From positions 1-42,909 of the forward strand of contig CAMVAT010000026.1 of NCBI GenBank assembly GCA_947165505.1: 42,909 nucleotides of DNA. The letters are read 5' to 3'. The number at the start of each line of letters is the position of its first letter. The first letter of the stretch is position 1. The notes beneath the pieces were generated by a model. It did no database searches. It was not told where the DNA came from and was given only the letters and a program-made list of their open reading frames with translations. This DNA is from an uncultured Prevotellaceae bacterium (GTDB taxonomy: Bacteria; Bacteroidota; Bacteroidia; Bacteroidales; Bacteroidaceae). The position numbers were made by a program, and so were the translations under genes. Shown in pieces: positions 17,650 through 27,526 of this stretch.

Positions 17650-20600
17650 TTATTTGATTACCTTCGTGCCATTCTGTATATAAATGTTCTTTGCCCCTCT
17701 GCGTTTAGACAAATTTTCATATAAGAATTTACGGCCCTGCAAATCATAAAAGTCCGCTGACGAGTCTTCTTTTCCCGTTCTTGGCGTATTGTCAATCCCC
17801 GTCGTCTCGCTTCTGGAGAGCACTCCGGCTGATATTTCTTCTGCGTCGATGTTCGAAAGCACGGCACTGACCAATTCGGTCTGGTATCCGACCACTTCAC
17901 AAATAGCTGTCGTTCCCACTGGTAGTACAGCCCCATTCATCGAATAGCCCACAATCCGCGTTACACCGCCTTTGTTATTACTTCGGCAAGTAAAGCCTAT
18001 TTCTTTCAGCAATGTATTAGTGACAACATATTGGGAGCCATGAAGTGTGAGTTCAAAAGCAGCCACGGGTGTTTCGGTATCAATCCACACCTTCCCATCC
18101 CCAACATAAAGCATCGCCTCTGATGACTCTGACATGACAGACGGGGCAGATGCTACAGGTGTGGCAAAAGAGCCATGTCTGTTGGCTGGGGCATTGTCAG
18201 CAATAGAGAGCAACAGGTCTGTCATTCTTACTACATCCTGTACATTGATTACATCGTCTTTCCAAAGATTTGCAGCCGAGAAATTAAAAGGTTTATCTTT
18301 ATAATCCTCAAAGGCGTAGTTAATCTGTGTTTGCAAGTCAACCACATCAACACGACCGCTGAAGTTTGCATCGCCTTGGTCGAAAACCAATTTCATGTTG
18401 AGTGTTGAACCGTCAGCATCTCCGCCTTCAACCTCTACCTGCATTATGTCGCCGCTCTCTCCGTGATAAGCATTCTCTTCGCTCTTCTTGGTGAACGACA
18501 CGCCATCGGGGTTCATACTGACAACAGCCTGCCAGCCATCGTCTGCACTCGCTGTCACAATTATCCCTGTATCAAACGCCTGCTGTTGATGATGGTAAAA
18601 CAGGATGGGAGGTATCTGTTGAACCCACTCAGAGGCAGAGATATCTGTCAAGTCTAAGTTCAGGATGTTATTCAGCGTCTGACTCTCTAAAGTCAGTGTT
18701 GTTACCGCTGGTGCTATCATTGGTTCCACATCTGTAAAGCTGTTCCTATCGGCATAAAGCGTATTCAGGTTCGGGAATGATGACGCGAAACTGCCAATAT
18801 TGCCTGAGAACTGATTATTAGAAATATTCAGTGCGGTAATGAAAGGAGCCGTTAGCTCCGAATCGGCAAACACTGCGTTGAAGGCCGCGTTTGTAGCATC
18901 GCCTCCCAGCTCACCAGTCAATTGATTACCCGACAAGTTTAATGAGCGCAACTGCGGTAAAGTAATCAGTTGATAAGGGAATGAACCTGTAACGTTGTTC
19001 TGAGACAAGTCTATTGTCGTCACATGCCCCTCAAGGATACTGACGCCGGGTAAGGATTGTACGGTTCGTTTATCCACATCGAAATTCCATGTTTTAATCC
19101 ATCCCTCGCCGTTACCCATCTGTTCATAAGCCCGTTTGAGGATAACCCAGTCTTCTTCGTCCATCGTAGGCATACCGATGTCCACTTTCAAGTAAAAGAA
19201 ATTATCACTTCTTGTGGAAGTCTCACCATGCTCTTCTACCTTGTTGCCTGTGGCTGCGGTCTTGGCGAAGAGATAGGCATAAGCCCCTTCTATGCCCTCC
19301 CCCTCAAGCACAGGATTATAAGGTGTGACAATTGTTCCACCTACGGTTGACCATTCTATGTTGGTGACGGTGCTCATGTCGCTGGCAACTAAAATGTAAT
19401 AATTCCCGAAAGACTGTTCGTCAAGTGTCACCTCTACTTGATTGGTATATTGCTGTCCGCCCTCCAAAGATTTGGCGTTGGGCACGGTGGCCAATAGTTT
19501 GCAGTTATTCTGGTTGGTGCCTCCATAGACATCGGGTACAAGCCACACACAGTCCTGCCACGTCTGTTCAAGAGTGGACCCGTCGCCGTCGTTTCTTACC
19601 GTCCATTCAATGTTAGCCTTACGTCCGGCCTCCAAGTCACCTATCTGCCGTACACTACAGACATGCAAGTTTGGAAGCATATGAACAGTAAAACACATCG
19701 TGTCGCTTGGCAACTCTTGAAAAGCATTACGCGCCACTACTTGCCATTTATAACTCTTCATGTTCTGACAGTAGTTCTGCGAGGTATAGCTAAGGTCACT
19801 GATACCTTCTGCTACGGGAGTAGAAGGCCGTTGATTGGCTGCATTCCACAGATATACATCATATACTGCATTAGTGATGCTATTCCACGTCAGTGTTATA
19901 GTGGTCGTCTCAAGCTGCGCTCCGTCGGCAGGAGACAAGTCAGTAAATGAACCTTCAAGTGCTGGCTTCAATATGATGGTGTGCGACGTCGAGAAGAAAG
20001 ACTTTCCACCATATGTGGCTATTATATTATATATAAGGTGTGCATCCTCGGCACATCCACTGGTAACCGTCATCTGCGGGATGTTGCCCTCACCCTCCGT
20101 CAGGAATCCTGCAGCAGTGCCGACATCAGTAGTGCCAGTCCAGATGAAAGTGAGGTCAGAGCTGATGGTTGAAAAGTCTATCTCTTGTGTGGGTTCACCA
20201 CTGAGCACCGTCTGTCCGGCCTCTATCCCAGCCAACTTCGAAGGATTGAAATCTATCCCCCACAATTGCAAGTGCACATCATCACATATCATATGATGCC
20301 CCAAAGCCACAAAAAGATTAACCACATTCTCGTCGATTGCCTCCCCTTCATGGCCAAAACATAAAGTCGGCGCTTCTTCTATGGGAGAACTACTTTGCAA
20401 AGTAAGGGTGTAGTTATTCTCGGTTAATGCTGACAATAAGTTTGATAAGGCGTCAACATTTTCCCTGGATAATTCAAGATTGAATGTTTCTCCTGCCTTT
20501 ATCACCACTTTCAGATGATTGCAGACGGGGTTTGCCGACATGAAAGAAAACAGTTCTTCTGCCGCAGTGAAATACCGTACGCCCAGCACCTCGGTATCAA

Positions 20601-22215
20601 GGAAGAAAGCGCCTTCTACCTGCCAAGTACTTTCATCGTTAATGAGTACAGTCATCTTGGCTATATCAGCCCCTGTCTGTCCGTAAGCAGTAAGCGTCAC
20701 GTCGTAATAGCCAGAGGCATTATAGATATGCAGAGGTGACTTATCTGTACTAGACGTGCCGTCCCCGAAGTCCCATTTATAACTAACAGCCTTGTCAGCA
20801 GAAAGATTGGTGAACATCACCCGTCCTTGCAACTTCTCGTAAGAGAATTGTGCATACAGTCCGTCTTCTTTCATTTCCTCAACAAAGATATAGCCACTGC
20901 GTGCGTTGATGACCTCTTTAGAACCGTCAAGGTTAATACGGGCTGCATTTGTCAGCACTACGGAATAACTGGTATTGACTTCGGCATCGGGACTGACAGT
21001 AACAGGTACGTCAAAGATTTTTCCATTCTTCCCCGTCAGAGGTTGGTTGCCTGTCAGATCAAACCGGTAAGCGTTTCCGCCAAGAGCTTCTACCTTCATC
21101 GTATGTCCGGCCGCACGCTCTCCCAAAGCGACATTGCCAGTATTCACGGCAAAGCCTTCTGGGAAGTGAGCCACCACAGTGACACCGTAAACGTCTTCAG
21201 TGTTTTCTAAGAACAAAGGATATAATACTTGCTGGCCCCTCACACCATTGGCCGTCATGCCATAAACATTCAGGTACTTATCGGTTGACGAACTGGGTTC
21301 ATTGGGGTTGCTTGGATTATACACGTAGTGAGCCGTAAGCGTTACGTCCTCTGCCGGTATCATCAGTGTGTATGTATTACCCGTTGACACCACCTCGCCG
21401 TCCATGGTCCAGTTAACAAAGGTATACCATTGATTGTTGTAGGCTCGGAATGTCTGCTGCGACCCTTCTTCAAATTGGTTGCCACTTTCAGTATTGAAGT
21501 ATCCACCACCCACAGGGTCGGCCATCAGATAGACACGATGATAAACTTTCTTGGGTGCCGGTTCAGACGGTTCACCTGGATTTCCCGGCGTGTAGGCAAA
21601 ATGCGCAACCAAACGGTTAGCATCGGCTCCGGGAAGCATCACATAGTCGAACGCGCGGCTCTCAGCGATGACCTCGCCGTCCTGTGTCCAGTTGACGAAG
21701 GTGAAATTGGATACGGGATTGGCCTGAACGCGCACCGATGCTCCCACTTCGTAACTTGTGCCGGATGAGATATTGAAACTGCCTCCTGCGGCTGGCTGCG
21801 CTTGAAGCCATAGATTTGAATACTCTGGCTTCACCGGGATATTGGGTTCGGCAGGCTCGGTAGGATTTGAAGGGGTATAACGGTAATGGGCAACAAGCGT
21901 CACATTGTGGGCGGGCATCATATACTGGAAACGGTAGTTGGTAGAAACCACCTCACCATCCAGCGTCCACCCCACAAACGAGAAGTTGGATGCAGTGTTA
22001 GCCTGAACCCAGAACGTCTCTCCCTCCAAATGATTCGTCGTGGCATTTAGGTTGAAGCTGCCCCCTCCCGAGGGGTCGGCCTGGAGCGTCAGAGTATATT
22101 GCCTCTCTGGTGCTCCTGGCTCGGCCGGGTTTGAAGGGTTGTATTGGCCCCACGCGCCAGCACTCTTTACGAGTGCCAGCACGAAGAGTATATACTTGAA
22201 ACTTCGCATAGTCAT
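17650..22215 (-). CDS. Large multidomain surface protein (InlB-like, PKD, LRR, dockerin-like, T9SS-type tail)
   Basis: 1521 aa with a signal peptide ending about residue 24 (SAGAWGQ). Three divergent InlB-type repeats (about 40-110, 135-210, 228-300) are separated by Pro/Glu linkers of the type NPSNPAEPG. Then come a cohesin-like domain (about 315-450), PKD (about 455-535, YKWDFGDGTSSTDKSPLHIY), an Fn3-like module (about 750-840, TLTWNSITNAVYDVYLW), CARDB (about 848-960), a short LRR block (about 1069-1162, TTIDLSQNNVTGSFP and LRSLNLSGNQLTGEL), a degenerate dockerin-like pair (about 1282-1335, GDANFSGRVDVVDLQ), a second cohesin-like domain (about 1362-1465) and a sorting tail with FYDLQGRK and IYIQNGTKVIK. 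In that tail an unusual 15-residue segment separates the two motifs. It probably acts as an adhesin or scaffold. An ATG two codons downstream is an alternative start. Confidence 0.85.
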   Translation of the reverse strand: MTMRSFKYILFVLALVKSAGAWGQYNPSNPAEPGAPERQYTLTLQADPSGGGSFNLNATTNHLEGETFWVQANTASNFSFVGWTLDGEVVSTNYRFQYMMPAHNVTLVAHYRYTPSNPTEPAEPNIPVKPEYSNLWLQAQPAAGGSFNISSGTSYEVGASVRVQANPVSNFTFVNWTQDGEVIAESRAFDYVMLPGADANRLVAHFAYTPGNPGEPSEPAPKKVYHRVYLMADPVGGGYFNTESGNQFEEGSQQTFRAYNNQWYTFVNWTMDGEVVSTGNTYTLMIPAEDVTLTAHYVYNPSNPNEPSSSTDKYLNVYGMTANGVRGQQVLYPLFLENTEDVYGVTVVAHFPEGFAVNTGNVALGERAAGHTMKVEALGGNAYRFDLTGNQPLTGKNGKIFDVPVTVSPDAEVNTSYSVVLTNAARINLDGSKEVINARSGYIFVEEMKEDGLYAQFSYEKLQGRVMFTNLSADKAVSYKWDFGDGTSSTDKSPLHIYNASGYYDVTLTAYGQTGADIAKMTVLINDESTWQVEGAFFLDTEVLGVRYFTAAEELFSFMSANPVCNHLKVVIKAGETFNLELSRENVDALSNLLSALTENNYTLTLQSSSPIEEAPTLCFGHEGEAIDENVVNLFVALGHHMICDDVHLQLWGIDFNPSKLAGIEAGQTVLSGEPTQEIDFSTISSDLTFIWTGTTDVGTAAGFLTEGEGNIPQMTVTSGCAEDAHLIYNIIATYGGKSFFSTSHTIILKPALEGSFTDLSPADGAQLETTTITLTWNSITNAVYDVYLWNAANQRPSTPVAEGISDLSYTSQNYCQNMKSYKWQVVARNAFQELPSDTMCFTVHMLPNLHVCSVRQIGDLEAGRKANIEWTVRNDGDGSTLEQTWQDCVWLVPDVYGGTNQNNCKLLATVPNAKSLEGGQQYTNQVEVTLDEQSFGNYYILVASDMSTVTNIEWSTVGGTIVTPYNPVLEGEGIEGAYAYLFAKTAATGNKVEEHGETSTRSDNFFYLKVDIGMPTMDEEDWVILKRAYEQMGNGEGWIKTWNFDVDKRTVQSLPGVSILEGHVTTIDLSQNNVTGSFPYQLITLPQLRSLNLSGNQLTGELGGDATNAAFNAVFADSELTAPFITALNISNNQFSGNIGSFASSFPNLNTLYADRNSFTDVEPMIAPAVTTLTLESQTLNNILNLDLTDISASEWVQQIPPILFYHHQQQAFDTGIIVTASADDGWQAVVSMNPDGVSFTKKSEENAYHGESGDIMQVEVEGGDADGSTLNMKLVFDQGDANFSGRVDVVDLQTQINYAFEDYKDKPFNFSAANLWKDDVINVQDVVRMTDLLLSIADNAPANRHGSFATPVASAPSVMSESSEAMLYVGDGKVWIDTETPVAAFELTLHGSQYVVTNTLLKEIGFTCRSNNKGGVTRIVGYSMNGAVLPVGTTAICEVVGYQTELVSAVLSNIDAEEISAGVLSRSETTGIDNTPRTGKEDSSADFYDLQGRKFLYENLSKRRGAKNIYIQNGTKVIK

Positions 22216-22265
22216 TACTAATTACGAAAATACACTTAAACAATAAGGAAGAACGCAACTCGTTA

Positions 22266-25200
22266 CTACTTGCGCACCACCTTCTTACCATTCTGTATGT
22301 AGATGCCTTTCTGAGTAGCAGTAGTCTTACGTCCCTGCAGGTCATAGAGGATAGCGTTTTGCCCATCAGAGGTTGAAACATTCTCAATAGCCGTTGTCCC
22401 TGAGCCGTTTACCTTGAATGTCAATGTGAAGCGATTGGTATTTGTTTCGCCGGTGCTACTGCTGATAAAGGTATAATCTTCTGTAGTGAGATTTACGGTC
22501 TGGTTCTGTTCAGCATCATAAAGCCACAGTTCGCCGTCGGTACGCAGGGCACGAATGGTGTAATGTCCATCTTGTCCTGCATAGTAAGCCATCTGCACCT
22601 GGCCGTCGGCAAGCGGCCGTTCGTTGATGGCGTAGCCATTACCGTTTACATCCATGGTGAATATCTGCGGCACATTGGCATCGAAGCTCATGAATTTGGC
22701 GGCATCGCATTCCAGTTCATAGTCCAAAGACGCTTGATTGTTTATCACCACACGTGTCATGTCGTTCATCTCGCCGTTTTCAATTTGGATGTTAAAGATG
22801 TGACGGTCGCTGTTCTGTGATGCCCGACGTGGGGCGGCATGAGCAATAGAAGTAGTGACCTGCCGTCCTTCTTTGTGGAAGACAATCTGATCAACAGCAT
22901 CGGGTTTTTGGACGAAGAAGCTCTGCAAGGGACGGAGCACAAAATCATCATCGGCTATAGAGTATGCCTTGTAAGTGCTTCCGTTCCACACGGTGATGGG
23001 TGCAGTGAAGTCCATGTAGTAAATGTCGTAGTAACTCGGGTACGGGTTGCCCATGTAGTTCCACGAGCGGTTAGCGGTGGTAGCAGCCTCGTTGACCGTC
23101 AGTCCGCATGTCACGTCGTTAGTATCGAAGAGCCTTGCTTTTGCTGTAGCATTGGCAGGGAAGGTGATGGTGCAGGCTTTATTGCAGTGGAAGATATAGC
23201 CCTGTCCGCCGATGAGTTTGTCACTGTCAACGTTCTTCCAGCTGGCACCAGTACCATTCGCAGCACGGCTTTGGGCATCATAGTAGCGGAACACGTATGA
23301 GGCATCGTCGCTCACCTCAATGTCGGCAATATTCACATCGTAAGGCGGAGTGAAGAACGTCCATTTATTGGCCTCTACAGCCAGTATCGTGTTGACGCCA
23401 TCGGCGGTCATGGCTTCGCAGGTATTGAGCAGGCATCCGGGATTGCTCTCATTGACAAACAGATTGAACTTTCCCATGGGGAACGGGGCGTTGCCGCCCA
23501 CTGTGAGTTGCCCTCCGTAGTATAGGTCCACGTCGGGTTTTCCTTGCATACGTCTGTTGTTGGTCAGCATAAGTGGAGAGGTTATCTTCCAGTAATCTAC
23601 GTCATCACCCTCAACAATGCTGCCAAATTGATACCAATAGGTATCGAGTTTGTAGCTCACCACCGCGAACGAGGGTACGATGAGCGTGATTTCCGACTTG
23701 GCCCGTGCATTATTGAATGGTTCCTCGTCTATCACGGGTGGTGTGGCAGAACGCATCACAACAGTTTCAAGAGCCGTACAGTTTTGGAAATTGTAGCGAT
23801 AGCCATAATGGCGATAATTATCATATAACCTTTCTGACCCATCAGCCGAATATGTATAATCATAATAGCCTAAGGTGGCGCCTCTCTCAAGGTACGAGGG
23901 AAGTTCTACATACTTTAGACTCTTACAGTTGTTAAAGGCATAGCGATATAAATATTGCATGGTGATTGGCAGCACTACAGACTCTAAGCCACTATTCTCA
24001 AATGCCTGTGCCCGGATTTCGTTGACTGTGGCTGGAAGGTCTATTTGCTTCAAGCTGGTAGTGTTCACGAAACTGCGCATATAAATACCTTTCAATGTAT
24101 TAGGCAAGTGTACCTGTTCAAGCGCGGAACATCCATAACATACATGATCCATAATAACGCTCATAGCATCGGAGAACACGATTTTCTTAAGCGACGTACA
24201 GTTTTGAAATGCTCCGTAACTTACGTCTGTAACGGTGTTAGGCAACTGCATTTCAAGCAGGGCATAACAATTGAAGAAAGCACCTCTACCGATGGTGGTA
24301 AGTGCAGAATTGCTTCCGAAGTTTACGCTCTTCAATACGGTGCAAGAAGAGAAAGCACGTTCGCCTATTGTCACAAGTTGAGAGTTATCGCCGAAATCAA
24401 CACTCTGCAAACTTGTACAGTTATTGAAAGCATACGCATTGATAGCATTCATCTGCGAGTTGTCAGCAAATGTCAGGTATGTCAATGGCGTACTGGCGAA
24501 AGCATTGTTGCCGATGGTCTGCACGGTTGAGGGCACATGCATCTTTCTTATGTCAGTGCCGCGGAAAGCATACTCGCCGATAGTCTTCAGACCTTCGGGC
24601 AGAATAACGCTCGACAAGAGGCTCTTTCCATCAAACACCTGATTGGGCAGCTCCACGATTTGAGCCTCGCTCAGGTCAAGAGCCAGAAGATTGGTCATAT
24701 TTTTAATGTCCGTCCAGTCTGAAGCGTTCATCGGGCCTTTTATCTTCAAGAACTCCACATCGGTCAGCACATTCACACCCGGGCTATAGAGCACCTCATA
24801 GCCCAATGTACCAGCGGTGGCGAGTTCAACGCTCACCCATTTATTCGACAATTCAACATTCTTAATCTGAGAATAGTAAGTAGCCGTATTGTTATACATG
24901 GTGTCTATCCACTCTATTGTGTAATCACCAGGTTCAAGTGAAACGACAAAAGGAGTAAACTCGGTCAGATTCCAGTCTTTCTTGTATAAAACCCCATTCA
25001 CATACAAGCACAAGTTGTGTCGGTCTTCATAGTTGTAGTTATTATCACTTCGTGTTACCCGGCGGTCAAAAGACAGTTTGGATGTCTGGTTGACATGAAA
25101 AGTTGTCGAGAACGAAGAAGCAGTATTCGCTATGCCAAAATTCGTGTGTTCGATATATCCTTCCTCGATTGTCCATGGAGTAGCACTATTGTTGATGAAT

Positions 25201-26183
25201 GTCAGCGGCTGAGAGTTCGCAGTGAGCACTGCAGTCTCTAACGGGTGCAACTGGCGCAGACTGATATTCCGAACGCCACAGTCGCTGCAATATGTATTAC
25301 GTCCGACGCTGTCGCGGAACGCGACGACATGATCGCCCGGCTCTAAGTAGAAACGAGTAGTCGTCCAACTGCCGTTCTGAACTTCACTCACTTTCACACC
25401 ATCAATAAACAATTGCAGGGGAGCATGATAGTCACTGTAATAGTTGCTATACCAGTCAAATTTCAACTCCGTTCGCAAAGTGGAACTATATGTCATCTGC
25501 AGCCAAGATGTACTGTATGTTTTGCCACGGTTGCCGTTATATAGCTCACCCCATCCATTTTGCCACCATGGGTTATCTTGGTCGTTGGAAAAGGCTGTCT
25601 TCACATCACTGCTCATTATAACATCTTGTAACGTCCCGTCATCCTCATAAAGACCGAAGTCAAGATACTGACCACCGCCACCGCTGTCATTTACATACAT
25701 AGCGAGTACATTGTCGCCTTTCTTCAACGCGGCCACGGCCTCTGACGACAGTTGTGCCGTCTGGTCTACATACGCACCGCTTTGGTTAGTGACCAGAACA
25801 CCGTTAATATATACCATGCACTCATCATCATGACTGTAGAGCAGAAAATAATTATGGTCTGTGTTCACCTTATCAATATTGAAATGGTGGCGGACCCAAT
25901 ACCGTCCACGTTCATCGGCCCAAGTCGTATTGAAGTAGGTGACATTGCTATTGTTCCCACTGATAGGGCCTTGTAACGTTCCCCATGAGGAGTCATCAAA
26001 ATCAGCAGAATACCAATCATTTGCAGGGCCGTCTGCCCCTTGCTGTGCATAGAAAAACTTAGCCTCCCAAGGCGTCTGATACTTATTGCCAAGCGGAATA
26101 ATCACCTTGGCACTAATGGCCATACATCCCATTATCATGAAGAATACGAAGGCCAAACTGCGGAAAATGAATGTCTTTTTCAT
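22266..26183 (-). CDS. BspA-type leucine-rich-repeat surface protein with T9SS-type tail
   Basis: 1305 aa, first gene of the array. The signal peptide is MKKTFIFRSLAFVFFMIMGCMAISA. Residues about 30-190 form a galactose-binding-like beta-sandwich (FDDSSWGTLQGP...YWVRHHF...DDECMVYINGVLV). A second similar region follows. Residues about 449-862 are LRR_5/BspA repeats (LPEGLKTIGEYAFRGTDI, VPSTVQTIGNNAFAS, and so on), followed by beta modules. The C terminus is a clear sorting tail: ILYDLQGRK...KGIYIQNGKKVVRK. BspA family members bind host matrix or other bacteria; that role is inferred here. The promoter at 26305-26335 gives a leader of about 115 nt. The next gene starts 50 nt downstream and later gaps are 10-15 nt, so one long transcript is likely. 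Confidence 0.88.
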   Translation of the reverse strand: MKKTFIFRSLAFVFFMIMGCMAISAKVIIPLGNKYQTPWEAKFFYAQQGADGPANDWYSADFDDSSWGTLQGPISGNNSNVTYFNTTWADERGRYWVRHHFNIDKVNTDHNYFLLYSHDDECMVYINGVLVTNQSGAYVDQTAQLSSEAVAALKKGDNVLAMYVNDSGGGGQYLDFGLYEDDGTLQDVIMSSDVKTAFSNDQDNPWWQNGWGELYNGNRGKTYSTSWLQMTYSSTLRTELKFDWYSNYYSDYHAPLQLFIDGVKVSEVQNGSWTTTRFYLEPGDHVVAFRDSVGRNTYCSDCGVRNISLRQLHPLETAVLTANSQPLTFINNSATPWTIEEGYIEHTNFGIANTASSFSTTFHVNQTSKLSFDRRVTRSDNNYNYEDRHNLCLYVNGVLYKKDWNLTEFTPFVVSLEPGDYTIEWIDTMYNNTATYYSQIKNVELSNKWVSVELATAGTLGYEVLYSPGVNVLTDVEFLKIKGPMNASDWTDIKNMTNLLALDLSEAQIVELPNQVFDGKSLLSSVILPEGLKTIGEYAFRGTDIRKMHVPSTVQTIGNNAFASTPLTYLTFADNSQMNAINAYAFNNCTSLQSVDFGDNSQLVTIGERAFSSCTVLKSVNFGSNSALTTIGRGAFFNCYALLEMQLPNTVTDVSYGAFQNCTSLKKIVFSDAMSVIMDHVCYGCSALEQVHLPNTLKGIYMRSFVNTTSLKQIDLPATVNEIRAQAFENSGLESVVLPITMQYLYRYAFNNCKSLKYVELPSYLERGATLGYYDYTYSADGSERLYDNYRHYGYRYNFQNCTALETVVMRSATPPVIDEEPFNNARAKSEITLIVPSFAVVSYKLDTYWYQFGSIVEGDDVDYWKITSPLMLTNNRRMQGKPDVDLYYGGQLTVGGNAPFPMGKFNLFVNESNPGCLLNTCEAMTADGVNTILAVEANKWTFFTPPYDVNIADIEVSDDASYVFRYYDAQSRAANGTGASWKNVDSDKLIGGQGYIFHCNKACTITFPANATAKARLFDTNDVTCGLTVNEAATTANRSWNYMGNPYPSYYDIYYMDFTAPITVWNGSTYKAYSIADDDFVLRPLQSFFVQKPDAVDQIVFHKEGRQVTTSIAHAAPRRASQNSDRHIFNIQIENGEMNDMTRVVINNQASLDYELECDAAKFMSFDANVPQIFTMDVNGNGYAINERPLADGQVQMAYYAGQDGHYTIRALRTDGELWLYDAEQNQTVNLTTEDYTFISSSTGETNTNRFTLTFKVNGSGTTAIENVSTSDGQNAILYDLQGRKTTATQKGIYIQNGKKVVRK

Positions 26184-26304
26184 AAGAATTCTGTTGGTTA
26201 TTTATAAAGTTTTTTTATGGTCAATAGATGCAAAAAACACAGGCTTTTTTGCTTTCATCCCTCCCGTCTATGCCCTCCATCACAACGAGACTTATATTAG
26301 GTTA

Positions 26305-26335
26305 CAAAGATACGACATGTATTTCAGAACGCAAA
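26305..26335 (-). promoter_or_regulatory. Promoter of the five-gene surface-protein operon
   Basis: On the minus strand TTTG (26335-26332), a 19-nt spacer and TATCTTTG (26312-26305) match the Bacteroidetes -33/-7 consensus with optimal spacing. The start point should lie near 26298. Confidence 0.8.
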
Positions 26336-26610
26336 GAAAAAAGGGAAGAAAAAAGGGGAAAAAAACGTTAAAAAGCCGAAATACTAAATCTCATCAGGGT
26401 TCATGCCGGACTATTTGCATATGACGTTAGGAATGAACTCTAATGCCCTATAGAGACAGCCTTTACAACATGCTCTAAACGGCCACATTCTCTAACGGGT
26501 TATCTTATCAATCGGTTTTCTGTCTTGGTTTACATATACACTAAGCCCTGGGTGCAAAGTACCATCTTTGATGGTATCTGACCTCATGCGGGCGCACGTT
26601 TTTTCCTACG

Positions 26611-26668
26611 ATTGCACAAAATGATAAAAAATTGCACGAAATGATAATTTTATTTCACGAAATGATAA
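26611..26668 (+). repeat. Three 17-bp direct repeats upstream of the lipoprotein gene
   Basis: ATTGCACAAAATGATAA (26611-26627), ATTGCACGAAATGATAA (26631-26647) and ATTTCACGAAATGATAA (26652-26668) are spaced 20 and 21 bp apart, about two helical turns. The last ends 22 bp before the -7 motif. The layout suits cooperative binding of a regulator; that is inference. Confidence 0.85.
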
Positions 26669-26690
26669 GTGGGTTTACACTGTCTATTGC

Positions 26691-26698
26691 TAAATTTG
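26691..26698 (+). promoter_or_regulatory. -7 promoter element of the lipoprotein gene
   Basis: TAAATTTG matches TAnnTTTG. No good TTG is present at the expected -33 position, which would fit an activator-dependent promoter given the direct repeats just upstream. The leader would be about 45 nt. Confidence 0.55.
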
Positions 26699-26748
26699 CA
26701 CCGTCAGAAAGACATCATTTATCATTTAACAATTTATTTCTAACAGTT

Positions 26749-27327
26749 ATGAAAAAAACGTTTTTGAGTTTTGCCATGGCAGCCTTAATGGTGGCCGGTT
26801 TGGCATCGTGTGGCAACAAGAGTGACAAGGCAGCAGCTGGCGAGGCTACAGCCGAGGGAGAGAAACAGCAGACAGAGCAGACCGAAGAAAAAGCCGAGGC
26901 TGCCCCCGGCACTTACGAAACAGAGTTCTACACCTACAAACTCACTGAGAATTTCAAGGAGCGTTCAGTGCAAGACGGCAACAGCGTGTATATCAGCACA
27001 GCTCACATGCCTAACATCAGCATCAGCATAGCAGCCGGCAAACAGGGCGACCTGGACTTCTGGAAGAAGTTGCAGACCGACGATAAGATGGTAGCCGGCG
27101 AAGATGTAACCGGTCAGGGATATACCTATTCTACCTACTACAAAGAAGGCGAATCAGGCTATGTGCTGCGTGCCGCCACCATCATCGGACTTGAGGGTGC
27201 TTCTAAAGGGTATGAAGGACGTATCGAACTGCAGCTGCAGGGCAATCTTGCCGACGAGAATCACAAACAGGTGGGATACGAGCGTCTGAAAGAGATCGTC
27301 GAGAACATCACTCCCAAGAAAAAGTAA
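26749..27327 (+). CDS. Small lipoprotein of unknown function
   Basis: 192 aa. The N terminus MKKTFLSFAMAALMVAGLASCGNKS is a lipoprotein signal with the lipobox LASC at residues about 19-22, so export and lipidation are expected. A low-complexity Ala/Glu/Gln/Lys linker (about 25-55) is followed by a folded domain (about 58-190) with YTYKLTENFKERSVQDGNSVYISTAHMPNISISIAAG and a closing ERLKEIVENITPKKK. I do not recognise the domain. The ATG at 26749 is chosen because it begins the signal peptide; a frame extension up to 26632 only covers the direct repeats. A strong hairpin follows at 27386-27423, so the gene is probably monocistronic. Confidence 0.85.
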   Translation: MKKTFLSFAMAALMVAGLASCGNKSDKAAAGEATAEGEKQQTEQTEEKAEAAPGTYETEFYTYKLTENFKERSVQDGNSVYISTAHMPNISISIAAGKQGDLDFWKKLQTDDKMVAGEDVTGQGYTYSTYYKEGESGYVLRAATIIGLEGASKGYEGRIELQLQGNLADENHKQVGYERLKEIVENITPKKK

Positions 27328-27385
27328 GAAGGATTGCCTGCTGGCAAATCACAATTGCGCCAGCCATCACATACCCTCACATACT

Positions 27386-27423
27386 CAGCCCGGCAACGGT
27401 ATATCAGCACCGTTGCCGGGCTG
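27386..27423 (+). terminator. Hairpin terminator after the lipoprotein gene
   Basis: A perfect 15-bp stem, CAGCCCGGCAACGGT (27386-27400) with ACCGTTGCCGGGCTG (27409-27423), encloses an 8-nt loop. Only TTT follows the stem, so it is a weaker intrinsic terminator or an mRNA-stabilising hairpin. Confidence 0.65.
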
Positions 27424-27526
27424 TTTGCATGCCATATAACAGGCCAGATACGCTGCACTCTGAATGAAAAAGACGGCACGACACACAAAAATGCGCCGCC
27501 GAGGTATTTCTTTCCTGAAAAAATGC

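Larger units (their letters stand above)
26184..26748. other. 565-bp divergent intergenic region
   Basis: It contains the minus-strand promoter of the surface operon (26305-26335), a purine-rich stretch (26334-26375), a small TACCATC/GATGGTA hairpin (26560-26576), three 17-bp direct repeats (26611-26668) and a -7 motif for the lipoprotein gene (26691-26698). No gene is supported; the short frame from 26632 only reads through the direct repeats. Confidence 0.65.

Noticed and set aside
26632..26748. N-terminal extension of the lipoprotein with repeated HEMI residues
   Set aside because: It is the direct repeats and -7 box read in frame; the lipoprotein signal starts at 26749.
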